Source: Tectiglobus sp965215755
Lineage (GTDB): Bacteria; Pseudomonadota; Alphaproteobacteria; Rhizobiales; Hyphomicrobiaceae
Direction of reading: 5' to 3'
Length of the DNA: 64,000 nt
Assembly: GCA_965215755.1 (NCBI GenBank)
Contig: OZ244119.1
Coordinates: 5,456,001-5,520,000 of the forward strand
Shown here: positions 1-8,952 of the stretch, piece after piece
Layout: each line of letters begins with the position of its first letter
Position numbering within the stretch: the first letter of the stretch is position 1
The notes under the pieces: model-generated
The model's database searches: none
What the model was told of the DNA's origin: nothing
Seen by the model: the letters and a program-made list of their open reading frames with translations, nothing else
Translations under genes and position numbers: made by a program

Positions 1-741
1 CTGATGGATGGTATTGTCATGGGCGGGGGCATCGGGCTCGGCGGACATGCCAGCCACCGGATTGTCACCGAACGTTCCATGCTTGCTATGCCGGAGACGA
101 CGATTGGTTTGATACCGGATGTCGGCGGCACCTGGCTGCTGGCCAACGCACCGGGCCACATGGGCGAGTATCTCGGCCTACTTGGCGAGCGGATGGGCGC
201 TGCGGACGCAATCTTTACCGGGTTTGCCGATACGTTCGTGGCGAGTGAACAGCTGGAGAAACTGGTTGCTGCCCTCTGTGAACCGGCAGGAGATCCAATT
301 GGCGTGACGGTCGCATCATTCGCAGATGCCCCACCACCAACAGTTCATGCTGACCGGCAAGCGGATATCGACGCTGTTTTCTGCGCAGCCAGCCTGGAAG
401 ACATCATCGCAAAGCTGCAGGCATCTGATGCGGATTGGAGCGATCGTGCCGTGAAGGCAATCGCTCAACGATCGCCATTGTCGCTCAAGCTGACTCTGGC
501 TGCCGTGCGCCAAGCTCGGACGTTCAAATCGCTCGAAGACGCCTTGAAAATCGAATTTCGTTTATGCTCCAAGCTTGCCCGTCATGGAGAGTTCTTTGAG
601 GGGATCCGTGCGCTACTCATTGACAAGGACAAAGCGCCGAAATGGAATCCGGAAACTGTTGCTAGCATTAGCGATGCAATGGTTGCCGATTTCATGGGGC
701 CATTGGAGGGCCTGCCCGAACTCACCTTCGACACCACATAG
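1..741 (+). CDS. 3-hydroxyisobutyryl-CoA hydrolase (5' end outside window)
   Basis: Crotonase-fold protein whose reading frame is open to the window edge, so the N-terminal part is missing; the last 246 codons are present. The oxyanion-hole glycines (GGGIGLGGHA) are followed by MPETTIGLIPDVGG, which is the 3-hydroxyisobutyryl-CoA hydrolase signature and not that of a general enoyl-CoA hydratase. The C-terminal stretch EGIRALLIDKDKAPKWNP is also typical of this family. The enzyme removes CoA from 3-hydroxyisobutyryl-CoA in valine breakdown; the next enzyme of that route, MmsB, is encoded at 11270-12163. A CoA transferase follows after about 60 bp on the same strand. Identity is well supported; substrate range is inferred. 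Confidence 0.88.
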   Translation: MMDGIVMGGGIGLGGHASHRIVTERSMLAMPETTIGLIPDVGGTWLLANAPGHMGEYLGLLGERMGAADAIFTGFADTFVASEQLEKLVAALCEPAGDPIGVTVASFADAPPPTVHADRQADIDAVFCAASLEDIIAKLQASDADWSDRAVKAIAQRSPLSLKLTLAAVRQARTFKSLEDALKIEFRLCSKLARHGEFFEGIRALLIDKDKAPKWNPETVASISDAMVADFMGPLEGLPELTFDTT

Positions 742-802
742 CCTTTAGATTGCTCGGCGGACGGGTATGCCCGCCTATTCGATTTACTGATGAGGTTTAG
801 TG

Positions 803-2029
803 ATGACACAGACAGAGCGAACCGGCCCACTTGTTGGCATGCGTGTACTTGACCTCAGCCATGTGATGGCAGGTCCAGTGTGCGGGTTGATGCTGGCTGA
901 CATGGGCGCCGACGTCCTCAAGATTGAGAATATTAAAGGCGGTGATGATACGCGGGCGATGGTCCCGCCTGAGCACAACGGCGAGTCCGGTTCATTCATG
1001 ATGATGAATCGTAACAAGCGCGGAATTGCATTGGACCTCAAAGCCGAGGCTGGCAAGGATATTCTCAAAAAGCTGGTCAAGACAGCAGATGCGCTGATTG
1101 AAAATTACCGACACGATACAATGACCCGTCTCGGGCTCGACTACGACGTGTTGTCCGAAATCAATCCAGGTCTGATCTATTGCTCGGTGTCCGGCTTCGG
1201 TCGAACCGGTCCCTTTTCCAGTCAAGGCGGCTTTGATCTCGTCGCACAGGGGATGTCCGGACTGATGTCTGTAACCGGCGAGGCGCCAGGACGCCCTCCT
1301 GTTAAAGTGGGCCCGCCTGTAACCGACATTACGGCCGGTATACTGGCTGCGATGGGCGTTTGCGCTGCCTATTCCCACAAGCTGAAAACCGGCAAGGGCC
1401 AAAAGGTGGATACGTCACTGTTTGAAGCGGGTATCACACACACCTACTGGCAATCGAATATCGCTTTTGCCACCGGGGTCTCGCCGGGACCGATGGGATC
1501 GGCCCACCCGTTATCAGCGCCTTACCAGGCATTTGAGACCGCCGACGGCTGGATTAATCTGGGCGCATCAAACCAAAAGAACTGGCTCGCCTTTCTTGAT
1601 ATTGTCGGCGATCAGGCCATCACGGATGACGCGCGCTTCTCGACCAACGCGGACCGGATGGGCAATCTCGATGCCTTGGTCGAGACGTTAGCACCCGTCA
1701 TGAAGCAGCGCACAACCGAAGACTGGCTCAACGCGTTGGAAGGCGCCGGCATCCCGGCCGGTCCCGTTTTGTCGATCACGGAAATGCACGCTCACCCTCA
1801 GACATTGGCACGCAACATGGTACCATCGGTCGAGCATCCGGTCGCAGGCAGCGTCAAGACAATCGGTCTTCCCGTCAAGTTCAGCGCTACCCCTGGTGGC
1901 GTCCAGCACGCGGCACCGACCCTCGGACAACATACGACAGACGTGCTGCTCGAGCTCGGCTATAGTGAACAAGAGATTGGCGACCTCGCGAAAAGCGGAG
2001 TTGCAGGCGCACCCAAGGCCAACTATTAG
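803..2029 (+). CDS. CaiB/BaiF family CoA transferase
   Basis: Class III CoA transferase of 408 residues, moving CoA between carboxylic acids in the cytoplasm. The N-terminal block GMRVLDLSHVMAGPVCGLML, the VLKIE strand, the NRNKRGIALDLK segment and ENYRHDTMTRLGLDY are all family hallmarks; the probable catalytic aspartate is D175 in PPVTDITAG. ATG at 803 is preferred because GAGG at 792-795 sits seven bases upstream; a GTG at 800 is the alternative. It follows the hydroxyisobutyryl-CoA hydrolase gene by about 60 bp and could be co-transcribed. Substrates cannot be read from sequence; succinyl-CoA or acetyl-CoA to an unknown acid is the usual guess. It is clearly not the oxalate-specific paralogue found at 45170-46444. 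Confidence 0.88.
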   Translation: MTQTERTGPLVGMRVLDLSHVMAGPVCGLMLADMGADVLKIENIKGGDDTRAMVPPEHNGESGSFMMMNRNKRGIALDLKAEAGKDILKKLVKTADALIENYRHDTMTRLGLDYDVLSEINPGLIYCSVSGFGRTGPFSSQGGFDLVAQGMSGLMSVTGEAPGRPPVKVGPPVTDITAGILAAMGVCAAYSHKLKTGKGQKVDTSLFEAGITHTYWQSNIAFATGVSPGPMGSAHPLSAPYQAFETADGWINLGASNQKNWLAFLDIVGDQAITDDARFSTNADRMGNLDALVETLAPVMKQRTTEDWLNALEGAGIPAGPVLSITEMHAHPQTLARNMVPSVEHPVAGSVKTIGLPVKFSATPGGVQHAAPTLGQHTTDVLLELGYSEQEIGDLAKSGVAGAPKANY

Positions 2030-2206
2030 GCTCGAAAAACTTTGCTTCTTAACCTTATTTGCATGCAATAGATAAGTGGAGCGAAATCCCGCACCCTGTT
2101 GATTTAAATGGTCTTAATCACTATTCGCTACGCAGGCTTGGCGGCGTAGTGAAAACCTGACAGTTTGTGCGCTGTGCAAATGGGCCGACACCGGCAGGTA
2201 TTGCGT

Positions 2207-3562
2207 ATGACAAAAGACAAGCTGCTCATCATTGGCGCAGGGCCGGTTGGCCTGGCGATGGCCAGTGCGCTCAAAACGCATGAGATTCCCTACGATCAGA
2301 TCGACGCCAAGTCCGGTCTGGGCGGAAACTGGTACAGCGGTGTCTACGACGGCGTGCACCTCAATTCATCGCGCAAGTCGACGGAATTCGGTGATTATCC
2401 GATGCCCAACGACTATCCTGATTTCCCCAGCGCTGACCAGATGAAGGACTATCTGGAAGACTATGCGCGCGCCAAGGGTATCGATGTTGGGATTGAGTAC
2501 AATAAGAGCGTCATCGAGGCACTGCCGCAGGCGGACGATTCCTGGCGGATTACGTTTTCGGATGGTGAGCGGCGCACGTACAAGGGTGCCGTCGTTTGCA
2601 ACGGCCATCACTGGGATCGGCGAATGCCGGACCTGCCTGGCACATTCGCCGGTGAATTAATCCATTCCAAGGACTATACCGGCAAGGCGCAGCTCGAAGG
2701 CAAGCGCGTCCTCGTGATAGGTGCCGGCAACTCGGCCTGTGATATCGCATGCGATGCGGCCAGGTTTGCAACGTCAGGCGACGTCAGCATGCGCACTGGC
2801 TACTGGTTTCTGCCGCGCGTCGTTTTCGGCCGCCCTATCAACGACGTTCCAATATGGCATCTGCCGGTCACGGTACAGCGCTGGATCCTCCGCGGCCTCA
2901 TCTGGGTGACGCTTGGCGATTTCCGTAAATACGGCCTTGAAAAGCCGACCCATAGGATCTTCGACCGTCACACGACGTTCGGTGCCGAGATGCTGCATTA
3001 CATGACGCTTGGCCGGATCAAACCGCGTCGCGCGATCACAGCGGTCAGCGGCAACACGGTGACGTTTTCGGATGGTGCCCGTGCGGACTATGATATGATC
3101 GTGGCTGCAACCGGCTTTAACTTCCGCTTCCCATTTCTCCCGGATGGCCTGGTGGAGGTGAAGAACGATGTCGTTCAGCTGTATGGCTTTGCCTTCCCAC
3201 CGAATGTGAAAAACCTTTACATTATCGGAGCCACGCAACCGCGCGGTGGGTTCGGCTACTTGCTGACGCCGGCCTCAGATCTTTATGCCAGGCTGATGAA
3301 GATGCAGGACGAGCTTGAGCATCCGGTAGGTTCGATCCTCGAGTATATGGGCGAGAAAATACCGAAAACGCACCTTGTCGATCCCGGTGGTGCACGACGT
3401 GAGATCATCATCTCAAAAGCTGTTATCGGCGTGGTCCGATGGATGGGACGCCGACTGCAGAAGAAGCGGCCCTGGCAAGGCATGGGGTCTTACACATCAA
3501 CTGAAGTCTCACCATCGCCCGTCCTCAGCGCGATGAAGGACGTTCCGCAAGCCGCGGAATAA
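2207..3562 (+). CDS. flavin-containing monooxygenase (FAD/NADPH)
   Basis: Class B flavoprotein monooxygenase of 451 residues. An N-terminal FAD site (IIGAGPVGLAMA, about residues 7-18) is followed by a WYSGVYDGVHLNSSR-like segment and a second Rossmann dinucleotide site (VIGAGNSACDIA) for NADPH. HSKDYTG just before it fits the FMO/BVMO-type linker, and the ATGFNF motif closes the FAD domain. Such enzymes oxygenate nitrogen, sulfur or ketone substrates using O2. The frame is open to a TTG at 2165, but ATG 2207 gives the normal family N-terminus. It stands alone downstream of a CoA transferase; a second FMO lies at 34368-36212. Whether it is an N-oxygenase or a Baeyer-Villiger enzyme is not decidable here. 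Confidence 0.85.
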   Translation: MTKDKLLIIGAGPVGLAMASALKTHEIPYDQIDAKSGLGGNWYSGVYDGVHLNSSRKSTEFGDYPMPNDYPDFPSADQMKDYLEDYARAKGIDVGIEYNKSVIEALPQADDSWRITFSDGERRTYKGAVVCNGHHWDRRMPDLPGTFAGELIHSKDYTGKAQLEGKRVLVIGAGNSACDIACDAARFATSGDVSMRTGYWFLPRVVFGRPINDVPIWHLPVTVQRWILRGLIWVTLGDFRKYGLEKPTHRIFDRHTTFGAEMLHYMTLGRIKPRRAITAVSGNTVTFSDGARADYDMIVAATGFNFRFPFLPDGLVEVKNDVVQLYGFAFPPNVKNLYIIGATQPRGGFGYLLTPASDLYARLMKMQDELEHPVGSILEYMGEKIPKTHLVDPGGARREIIISKAVIGVVRWMGRRLQKKRPWQGMGSYTSTEVSPSPVLSAMKDVPQAAE

Positions 3563-3629
3563 ACCAGCACACTCGCGCTATTGATCTATTTCCGGTTCTC
3601 CCCCGTAGTACTTGCGTGGGAGAAAAGAT

Positions 3630-4052
3630 ATGCGCGTTTTGCTGTTCTCGATTTTGGTTGCCTGGTCATTCGCATTTGTGAACGCGCGGGCGCAGCAGTC
3701 TGACCCATCCACACCCCATCCGGTCGAGCAGATTATTACCAAGCAGATCGCGGCCTTCATGACCGATGACGCTGAAACTGCCTTTTCCTTCGCCTCTCCG
3801 ATGATCCAGAATCGCTTCCGGACGCCGGAGTTCTTCCTGCAGATGGTAGCGCGCGGGTATCCACAGGTTTACCGGCCGAAATCATTTCGTTTCGGGGAGC
3901 GCGCAGAAACCGACAGCGGCATCTTGCAGAAAGTCATCGTGGTTGGCCCCGCAGGTTCACAGGTAACAGCCGTTTACGAGATGCTTCAGGTCAACGGGGC
4001 CTGGCGTATCAATGGCTGCCAGATCCTGAAGCCCCGCGGCCAGGACATCTGA
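3630..4052 (+). CDS. DUF4864-like exported protein
   Basis: Protein of 140 residues with a clear Sec signal peptide (MRVLLFSILVAW hydrophobic core, likely cleavage after ARA or AQQ). The mature part carries a helical HPVEQIITKQIAAFMTDDAE opening, then FASPMIQNRF, and ends in a small beta-sheet domain resembling the NTF2-like DUF4864 family. Function of that family is unknown; the protein should be periplasmic. ATG 3630 is chosen because GGGAG at 3618-3622 lies seven bases before it, while the upstream TTG at 3612 has no such signal. It follows the FMO gene by 67 bp and converges on the isomerase-like gene at 4104. Confidence 0.7.
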   Translation: MRVLLFSILVAWSFAFVNARAQQSDPSTPHPVEQIITKQIAAFMTDDAETAFSFASPMIQNRFRTPEFFLQMVARGYPQVYRPKSFRFGERAETDSGILQKVIVVGPAGSQVTAVYEMLQVNGAWRINGCQILKPRGQDI

Positions 4053-4103
4053 TCTGATTGCCACAAACGGCGATCTGATCAGACGTTCATGCCTTCGCGC
4101 AGG

Positions 4104-4709
4104 TTAGGTCATAGCTGCCAGTTTCTTGGCAACGAAGTGCACCCGGTCCTGCCCCCACATAATTTCTCCGTCTTCGAAAGCATAACTCGGCGCCCCGAAT
4201 ACACCACGGGCAACTGCTTCCTCGGTATTCTTGACGACGATCGCATCGAGCTCGTCATCATCGGGGCCAGCTGCGCGGACAGCATCGGCGTCAACGCCTG
4301 CTCGCGCCGCTGCATCCTTCAGAACCTCCCAGTCACTAAAATCCCGATCCTCTTCCCACAGCACTCTGCCAATCTCGGATGAGAGCCGTACGGCATCCTG
4401 CCCTGCAATATCCGCGGCAATGACCAGGCGGTATCCGAGAGTTTCGTCCGATGGGAAGTGTTTGGGCTCGAGGATGATCGGGATATTGAGTTCGTCCCGC
4501 CAGCGCTTGAGTTCCATCATGCGATAGGCACGGCGCTGCGGCGATCGCTTCGGCAAGGGCAGTCCACCTGTCTGCGAGAACACATCTGAAAACCGTGTTG
4601 GCTTCGCTGCTGCCTCAACACCGTACTTGTCGCGCAGTTCCAGGAACCGGCTGCTGCCCAGATACGTCCAAGGTGAGTTCAGCGATAGGTAATAGTCGAT
4701 CTTTGTCAT
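4104..4709 (-). CDS. 2-hydroxychromene-2-carboxylate isomerase-like (DsbA-fold) protein
   Basis: Thioredoxin-fold protein of 201 residues related to kappa-class GSTs and HCCA isomerase. The N-terminal SLNSPWTYLG puts a serine (S12), not CXXC, at the active site, as in glutathione-dependent HCCA isomerases; RRAYRMMELKRW and the C-terminal GVFGAPSYAFEDGEIMWGQDR are typical of the family. These enzymes isomerise a ring-fission product in naphthalene-type aromatic breakdown. ATG 4709 has AGGAG five bases upstream; the GTG two codons earlier lacks correct spacing. It lies 56 bp downstream of a flavoprotein aromatic hydroxylase gene on the same strand, which fits a small aromatic-degradation operon. 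The exact substrate is inferred. Confidence 0.82.
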   Translation of the reverse strand: MTKIDYYLSLNSPWTYLGSSRFLELRDKYGVEAAAKPTRFSDVFSQTGGLPLPKRSPQRRAYRMMELKRWRDELNIPIILEPKHFPSDETLGYRLVIAADIAGQDAVRLSSEIGRVLWEEDRDFSDWEVLKDAAARAGVDADAVRAAGPDDDELDAIVVKNTEEAVARGVFGAPSYAFEDGEIMWGQDRVHFVAKKLAAMT

Positions 4710-4765
4710 ATTCACTCCTGCGCACGCGCACCATGTTGCTGCGATAAGCTCTACGCGGATGGTCG

Positions 4766-5878
4766 CTATTTCTCAAGCCATGGTGGAGCAGGTGTGTCCA
4801 AACCCGTCAATCGCCGCAGCGCCACTTGCTCGATGAATGGTATGGACAGCATGGCTGGTGCCAGCACCCGACGAGACAACCCAATAAGTGGGCCACGCTG
4901 GAACAGTTGATCGGTCTGCGTACGCGTGAAACGGATGATGCGCTTTGCAATTGGCAGGCGCTCCGGCGAATAGCGATGGGTCTCGTTTTTCTCAATCAGC
5001 CAAGCTAACCAGGCTGCATCTTCGATGCCGAGGTTCATGCCACGCGCGCCGACGGGGGAATGGATGTGGGCGGCATCACCCGCAAGAAACACCGAACGAA
5101 CGTTCATGCTTTCGACATGACGAAAGCTGACGTGGAATTCCGATTCCCAGAGCACACGGTTACCGGCTCTGCGATTCTTGATCAGCGATACAATATCAGA
5201 ACTTGTGCCAACATGCCGGACGACCTGTTCATCGATTGGAAACGAGGCGACAGCTCCGCCAGGTAACACTTCGATCGTTGCTGCACCCGGATCGCGAGGC
5301 TGCTGATATTCAATGTCCGCCAGCGCAAAGACGATTGGATAGTTGCTGCCGCCAAATTCCAAACCGGCAAATTTGCGGGCTGTGCTGTAGGCCCCATCTG
5401 CGCCGATGATGTAATCAGGCGTTTCATAGGTGCAGCTCTCTTCCGTGGCGATCACGACTGTCACCCGCCCATCGTCGATGGTCATTTCCATAAGTTCCGT
5501 GTTCCACTCGACTTCAATCCCGTGTCCCCAGAGCGCGTCATGGAGAAATTGCTCGGTTTCTGTCTGAGGGACCACCAACATAAAAGGAAAGCGGTGCTTC
5601 AGTTTGGACAATTGGAGCGTGAATGCGGTGCGGCCGTCTTCAACGATATAGTTGCGGTGGAGCTTATTGCCCGCCGCGAGCAGGCGGTCTGTCAGTCCGG
5701 ATGGCTCCAGGATTTCCAGGGTGCGCGGATTGACACCAAGGGCCCGAGAATGCTGTGCGGGACCAGCAGCCTTGTCGATTATTCGTGGGTGTATCCCGCG
5801 GCGTTTAAGCTCTAGCGCCGCAGTCATTCCAACCGGACCGGCCCCGACGATGAGAACCGATGGCGTTGGCGTCGTCAT
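4766..5878 (-). CDS. FAD-dependent aromatic monooxygenase (PHBH-like)
   Basis: Class A flavoprotein hydroxylase of 370 residues. It has the N-terminal FAD motif VLIVGAGPVGMTAALEL, the DG motif IIGADGAYSTARKFAGL that contacts FAD and NAD(P)H, and the GD motif VFLAGDAAHIHSPVGARGMN that binds the ribityl chain. These are the three landmarks of phenol or p-hydroxybenzoate hydroxylase-type enzymes; the length fits the short forms without a C-terminal thioredoxin-like domain. ATG 5878 is preferred over GTG 5881 because of GGAG just upstream. It is first in a likely two-gene operon with the HCCA isomerase-like gene. The aromatic substrate is unknown. Confidence 0.86.
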   Translation of the reverse strand: MTTPTPSVLIVGAGPVGMTAALELKRRGIHPRIIDKAAGPAQHSRALGVNPRTLEILEPSGLTDRLLAAGNKLHRNYIVEDGRTAFTLQLSKLKHRFPFMLVVPQTETEQFLHDALWGHGIEVEWNTELMEMTIDDGRVTVVIATEESCTYETPDYIIGADGAYSTARKFAGLEFGGSNYPIVFALADIEYQQPRDPGAATIEVLPGGAVASFPIDEQVVRHVGTSSDIVSLIKNRRAGNRVLWESEFHVSFRHVESMNVRSVFLAGDAAHIHSPVGARGMNLGIEDAAWLAWLIEKNETHRYSPERLPIAKRIIRFTRTQTDQLFQRGPLIGLSRRVLAPAMLSIPFIEQVALRRLTGLDTPAPPWLEK

Positions 5879-6627
5879 CACCGGTCTCCTCTGTTAGGGA
5901 CGCGAAGAATGCATCTCCGCACCAAAAGCTCGCGGTATCGCCATTATGACGCCAAATCCTTACTGATTGACAACCCTATTAGTGCTGGAAACCAATATGC
6001 CAAAGCATTGGGAACAGAGTTAGTTAAGTAGCGAAATCAAAATCTGGAGCTTCCCGAGCCGGCAAGATGTCGTAGACCGAGCCGATCGAGTAGAAAATCG
6101 TGCTACGCCCGCCGGTATGACCATGAACTCGACGTTCACAGCCCAACTGTCAATCAGAGTTGTCTCGAAGGCTTATCGCCGGGTTTAAACCGATCTGCAG
6201 GCAGCGTTTCCCAAACATTCTTTGAATGCGACTGAGGCTTTGCAGAACCTCGGCGCCTTGCCCCGCTCGGTCACCAGCGGTCGCGTCGGCACGCATTACA
6301 ACGCAAACTCTCCGACGCATTGTGCCGCTTGGTAGACGCATCAGCGATGCGTGCGACACCCGTTATCTAACTGATTTGGATGAACTGAATCTGAACGAAC
6401 AGACAGTGCGCTGCTGCAGAGCCCCCAGACCAGTGCGCCCAGTCCCGTAATCATCGAAAACGTGCCGACAGATCTGCTTCGTTGATAGACAAGGTCGTGC
6501 GTTGCTACGCGTTCGATTTGCAGGCGGCGCAATCATGCCGGTGCGGCCAGTTATTCTTTGCAAAGATGAGAATCTTTTACGCCAGAGAATGCAGTCGGAG
6601 GCGCGCGATGCCCATTGGGCACCATCT
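5879..6627. other. Non-coding stretch, no gene recognised
   Basis: About 750 bp between the flavoprotein gene and the TPR-cytochrome gene. Small open frames exist in several registers, but none has a convincing ribosome binding site, protein-like composition or recognisable motif. It should hold the promoter for the leftward flavoprotein operon near 5879-5960. I see no tRNA, repeat or mobile-element remnant. Confidence 0.5.
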
Positions 6628-7614
6628 TCACTTGCGCCTCAGACTATTGATGTACGCAATGATCTGATCAATCTCGGCGTCCGATAGAAGTAGCCTCGGC
6701 ATGTTGTCATGGGGCTCTACAATTGCTCGTGAAATCGGCTGGCGCAAGTTCAGGACCGGATGACGCCGATGAATATCACGAAAAGCTGGCGCATCCTTGT
6801 TGGGACTTTCGCCCCGAGCCCCGACCGCGTGACACCAGGCACAACTTTGTTGTGCAATCGCTTGGCCCGCTGCGACACGTTTCGTGCTTTGCTCAGCAAG
6901 GTCTGACGCAGCGGATAGTCTGACGAGAGCATCGCGCGCACCAACGAGCGAGGGGTCGATCGCCAAAGCATTGCGGAAGTCATCTATGGCTTTGGATTTC
7001 TTGCCCAATGCTTCGTGAACATAGCCGCGGTTGTTGTGGGCCAGGGCATAGAGCGGGCTCTTCCGGATAGCCTGCGTGAAATCGTCAGCCGCACGGTCAT
7101 ACTGACCAAGCTTGCTATAGGCCAAGCCGCGGTTGTTGAAAGCGACAGCGTTCGAGGGGGATATCGCAATAGCCTTGGTGAAGTCCACGATCGCTTCTTG
7201 ATGCTTATTGCTAACGATTAACGCATATCCCCTGGCAACATAGACTGACCCATCTCGCGGCCTAAGCCGAATTGCTGCAGCAAAGTCCTCAATCGCCTCA
7301 GAAAACTGCCGGGCAACGAGTCGGGCGTGACCGCGGCCAATCCATGCGGCTGCATGGGCTGGTTTCAGACGAATGGCTTGCGAGAAATTCTCAATTGCCG
7401 CTTGCACTGATCCCTTACGGGCGTATGCGTTCCCGCGATACGTCCAGGCATTCGCCAGAATGTCCGTGCCGGGATTCTGATTGATAATACCTAGGCAGGC
7501 CTCGATCTGTTTTTCGAGCGACGCATTCTTCCGGCAGGGTGCCATCTGGTCTGCGCGAACAGGCAGCACTGCAATTGCAATGATGGCAATGCCGAGTAAC
7601 AGCCGAATGATCAT
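6628..7614 (-). CDS. TPR-repeat protein fused to a C-terminal cytochrome c domain
   Basis: Exported protein of 328 residues. Residues 1-21 form a Sec signal peptide (MIIRLLLGIAIIAIAVLPVRA). About five 34-residue TPR units follow between residues 54 and 225, recognisable by repeats such as AWTYRGNAYARKG and AFNNRGLAYSKLG. After a short linker there is a class I cytochrome c domain: heme attachment CAWCH at 258-262 and a likely axial methionine M305 in HDNMPRLLLS. It should sit in the periplasm and bind covalent heme. The TPR part suggests docking to a partner protein or complex. No cytochrome-maturation or oxidase gene is adjacent, so the redox partner is unknown. Confidence 0.85.
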   Translation of the reverse strand: MIIRLLLGIAIIAIAVLPVRADQMAPCRKNASLEKQIEACLGIINQNPGTDILANAWTYRGNAYARKGSVQAAIENFSQAIRLKPAHAAAWIGRGHARLVARQFSEAIEDFAAAIRLRPRDGSVYVARGYALIVSNKHQEAIVDFTKAIAISPSNAVAFNNRGLAYSKLGQYDRAADDFTQAIRKSPLYALAHNNRGYVHEALGKKSKAIDDFRNALAIDPSLVGARDALVRLSAASDLAEQSTKRVAAGQAIAQQSCAWCHAVGARGESPNKDAPAFRDIHRRHPVLNLRQPISRAIVEPHDNMPRLLLSDAEIDQIIAYINSLRRK

Positions 7615-7834
7615 GCTGACTCCCTTGTTTGGATCGAGCCGTGATCCATCGACCGCTTACCGGTCAATTTCGTACTGGATCTCAGAGGCTCATATCTCAC
7701 TATGCGCAGCAGTCGCAGGTCGGCTTGCTCACTCGAAAGGCCGACGCCTTGACTGACGCCGCGCGTCTGACTTCGAGTTGGCATCGGCCCGAGTGATGTC
7801 GTCGCGACGTTCTCCGTGACGCCTGAACAAAACA

Positions 7835-8326
7835 CTAAGCCGCAAGCTTCTCTGCTGCCTTCTGACCTTTCACATAGGTCTCGTAGATCACGACCGGAAT
7901 ACCGAGGTCAGCCAGATGCTGCTTGATCAAAGGCTCAACGTCATCCCAGGATAGCCCTCCAACTCCGGTGGCCAGTTTCGGCAGAGCCAGCGAAGTAATA
8001 TTCTGCTCCTTGACGACACTGGCCAACTCCCGCAGAGCTCGATTGACATTGTGTGTCGTCGCTTTTCCGGGATGTGCCTGATTGCTCGGCGCGGGTTCCT
8101 GGGTTGTCAGACAGACAATGACCCGTTCTGGTCCGGCCCACAGCCATGCATGTCCCGGCTTGGGGTTTTGGACATGGCAGTAGTGCCGAAAATCCTTCGC
8201 CATCGCAGGGTGGTTTTCGCGTAGAGCTAAGGCGAGGCCTTGGTTGAAGTGATCATGTGGCGCCACTCCGTGTGCAATTGCCTGCGCGTCGCTTAACAGG
8301 ATATCGCCTGTTACTTTCGTGATCAT
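7835..8326 (-). CDS. macro-domain protein (ADP-ribose binding)
   Basis: Protein of 163 residues that is almost entirely one macro domain. It opens with MITKVTGDILLSDAQAIAHG, which matches the beta-strand/NAD-ribose contact region, and carries ALPKLATGVGGLSWDDVEPLI, the conserved glycine loop and following helix of the fold. Macro domains bind or hydrolyse ADP-ribose groups and O-acetyl-ADP-ribose; those in DarTG pairs reverse DNA ADP-ribosylation. No ART-type toxin gene lies beside it, so a toxin-antitoxin role is not supported. The start is placed at the ATG at 8326, with AAGGG upstream; the longer frame to 8371 adds sequence unlike the family. Confidence 0.85.
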   Translation of the reverse strand: MITKVTGDILLSDAQAIAHGVAPHDHFNQGLALALRENHPAMAKDFRHYCHVQNPKPGHAWLWAGPERVIVCLTTQEPAPSNQAHPGKATTHNVNRALRELASVVKEQNITSLALPKLATGVGGLSWDDVEPLIKQHLADLGIPVVIYETYVKGQKAAEKLAA

Positions 8327-8952
8327 CGTCGAGCACCCTTTCACTATTGCGCTACGAGTCTGCTCGCGCATCCCACCACCGTCATTGATCTACAACAATT
8401 GACCGATCCGTTGGTCCGCTATGGCGCAAGTGATATTCGCTGGGTAATTGCTGTCGCGGTAACGGACAGGCTGCCACCTCATTGCTGATCTTTGGAGCAG
8501 TAACCGTTCAAGTCCTTTAGCGGGATTTGTGCCTCGGGCAATCCTTGGACTTTCACGCAAAATACCTGGTCGCGGTTTCCCTTATGTCTCCAAAGCAAAG
8601 GTGCATCTGAAGAACCAACAGCTTGCGATGCCTGAGCCGCAATCACCAAGGATTGCGCCAGTTAGATGGCCAGGCAGGGCATCGATAATTCATCGATCAC
8701 TAGGCTCTCGGTCACCTGCTGTTTTGCGCCTTGGACGCTGCGCCGCTCATCCTATGCCTACATAATTTCAGCCAGCACTATTTCTGACGGCTGGTTTTTT
8801 ATCGACCACGCCTGTCTGCGAAAGAGCCGCGTCCGGCGACTTTGGGAGTGACGACCTTGGGTATGGTCCGCTCATAAGAGTAAGCAAAAAGCGTAGTGAT
8901 TCCTTTGCGTTAGCGTACCGATGACTGAACATCACCTTGCGAGGGAACCGAG
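8327..8952. other. Intergenic region before the autotransporter, no gene recognised
   Basis: About 630 bp. A plus-strand open frame at 8529-8765 encodes a 78-residue arginine- and proline-rich peptide with no recognisable domain and I do not call it a gene. The right part must contain the autotransporter promoter. A weak hairpin with a T-tract lies at 8769-8800. Confidence 0.45.
8769..8800 (+). terminator. Possible weak rho-independent terminator
   Basis: CAGCC at 8769-8773 can pair with GGCTG at 8789-8793 and is followed by six T residues (8795-8800). The stem is only five pairs with a long loop and there is no recognised gene upstream on this strand, so it may be chance or may end an unannotated small RNA. 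Confidence 0.25.

Noticed and set aside
5879..6627. Pseudogene remnant or tRNA in the gene-free stretch
   Set aside because: No frame-shifted similarity to a neighbouring gene and no cloverleaf could be recognised.
7835..8326. DarTG-type toxin-antitoxin system
   Set aside because: Only the macro-domain half is present; neighbouring genes do not encode an ADP-ribosyltransferase.
8529..8765. 78-codon open frame before the autotransporter
   Set aside because: Composition is unlike a protein (Arg/Pro/Ser-rich) and there is no homology visible; the hairpin after it is weak.
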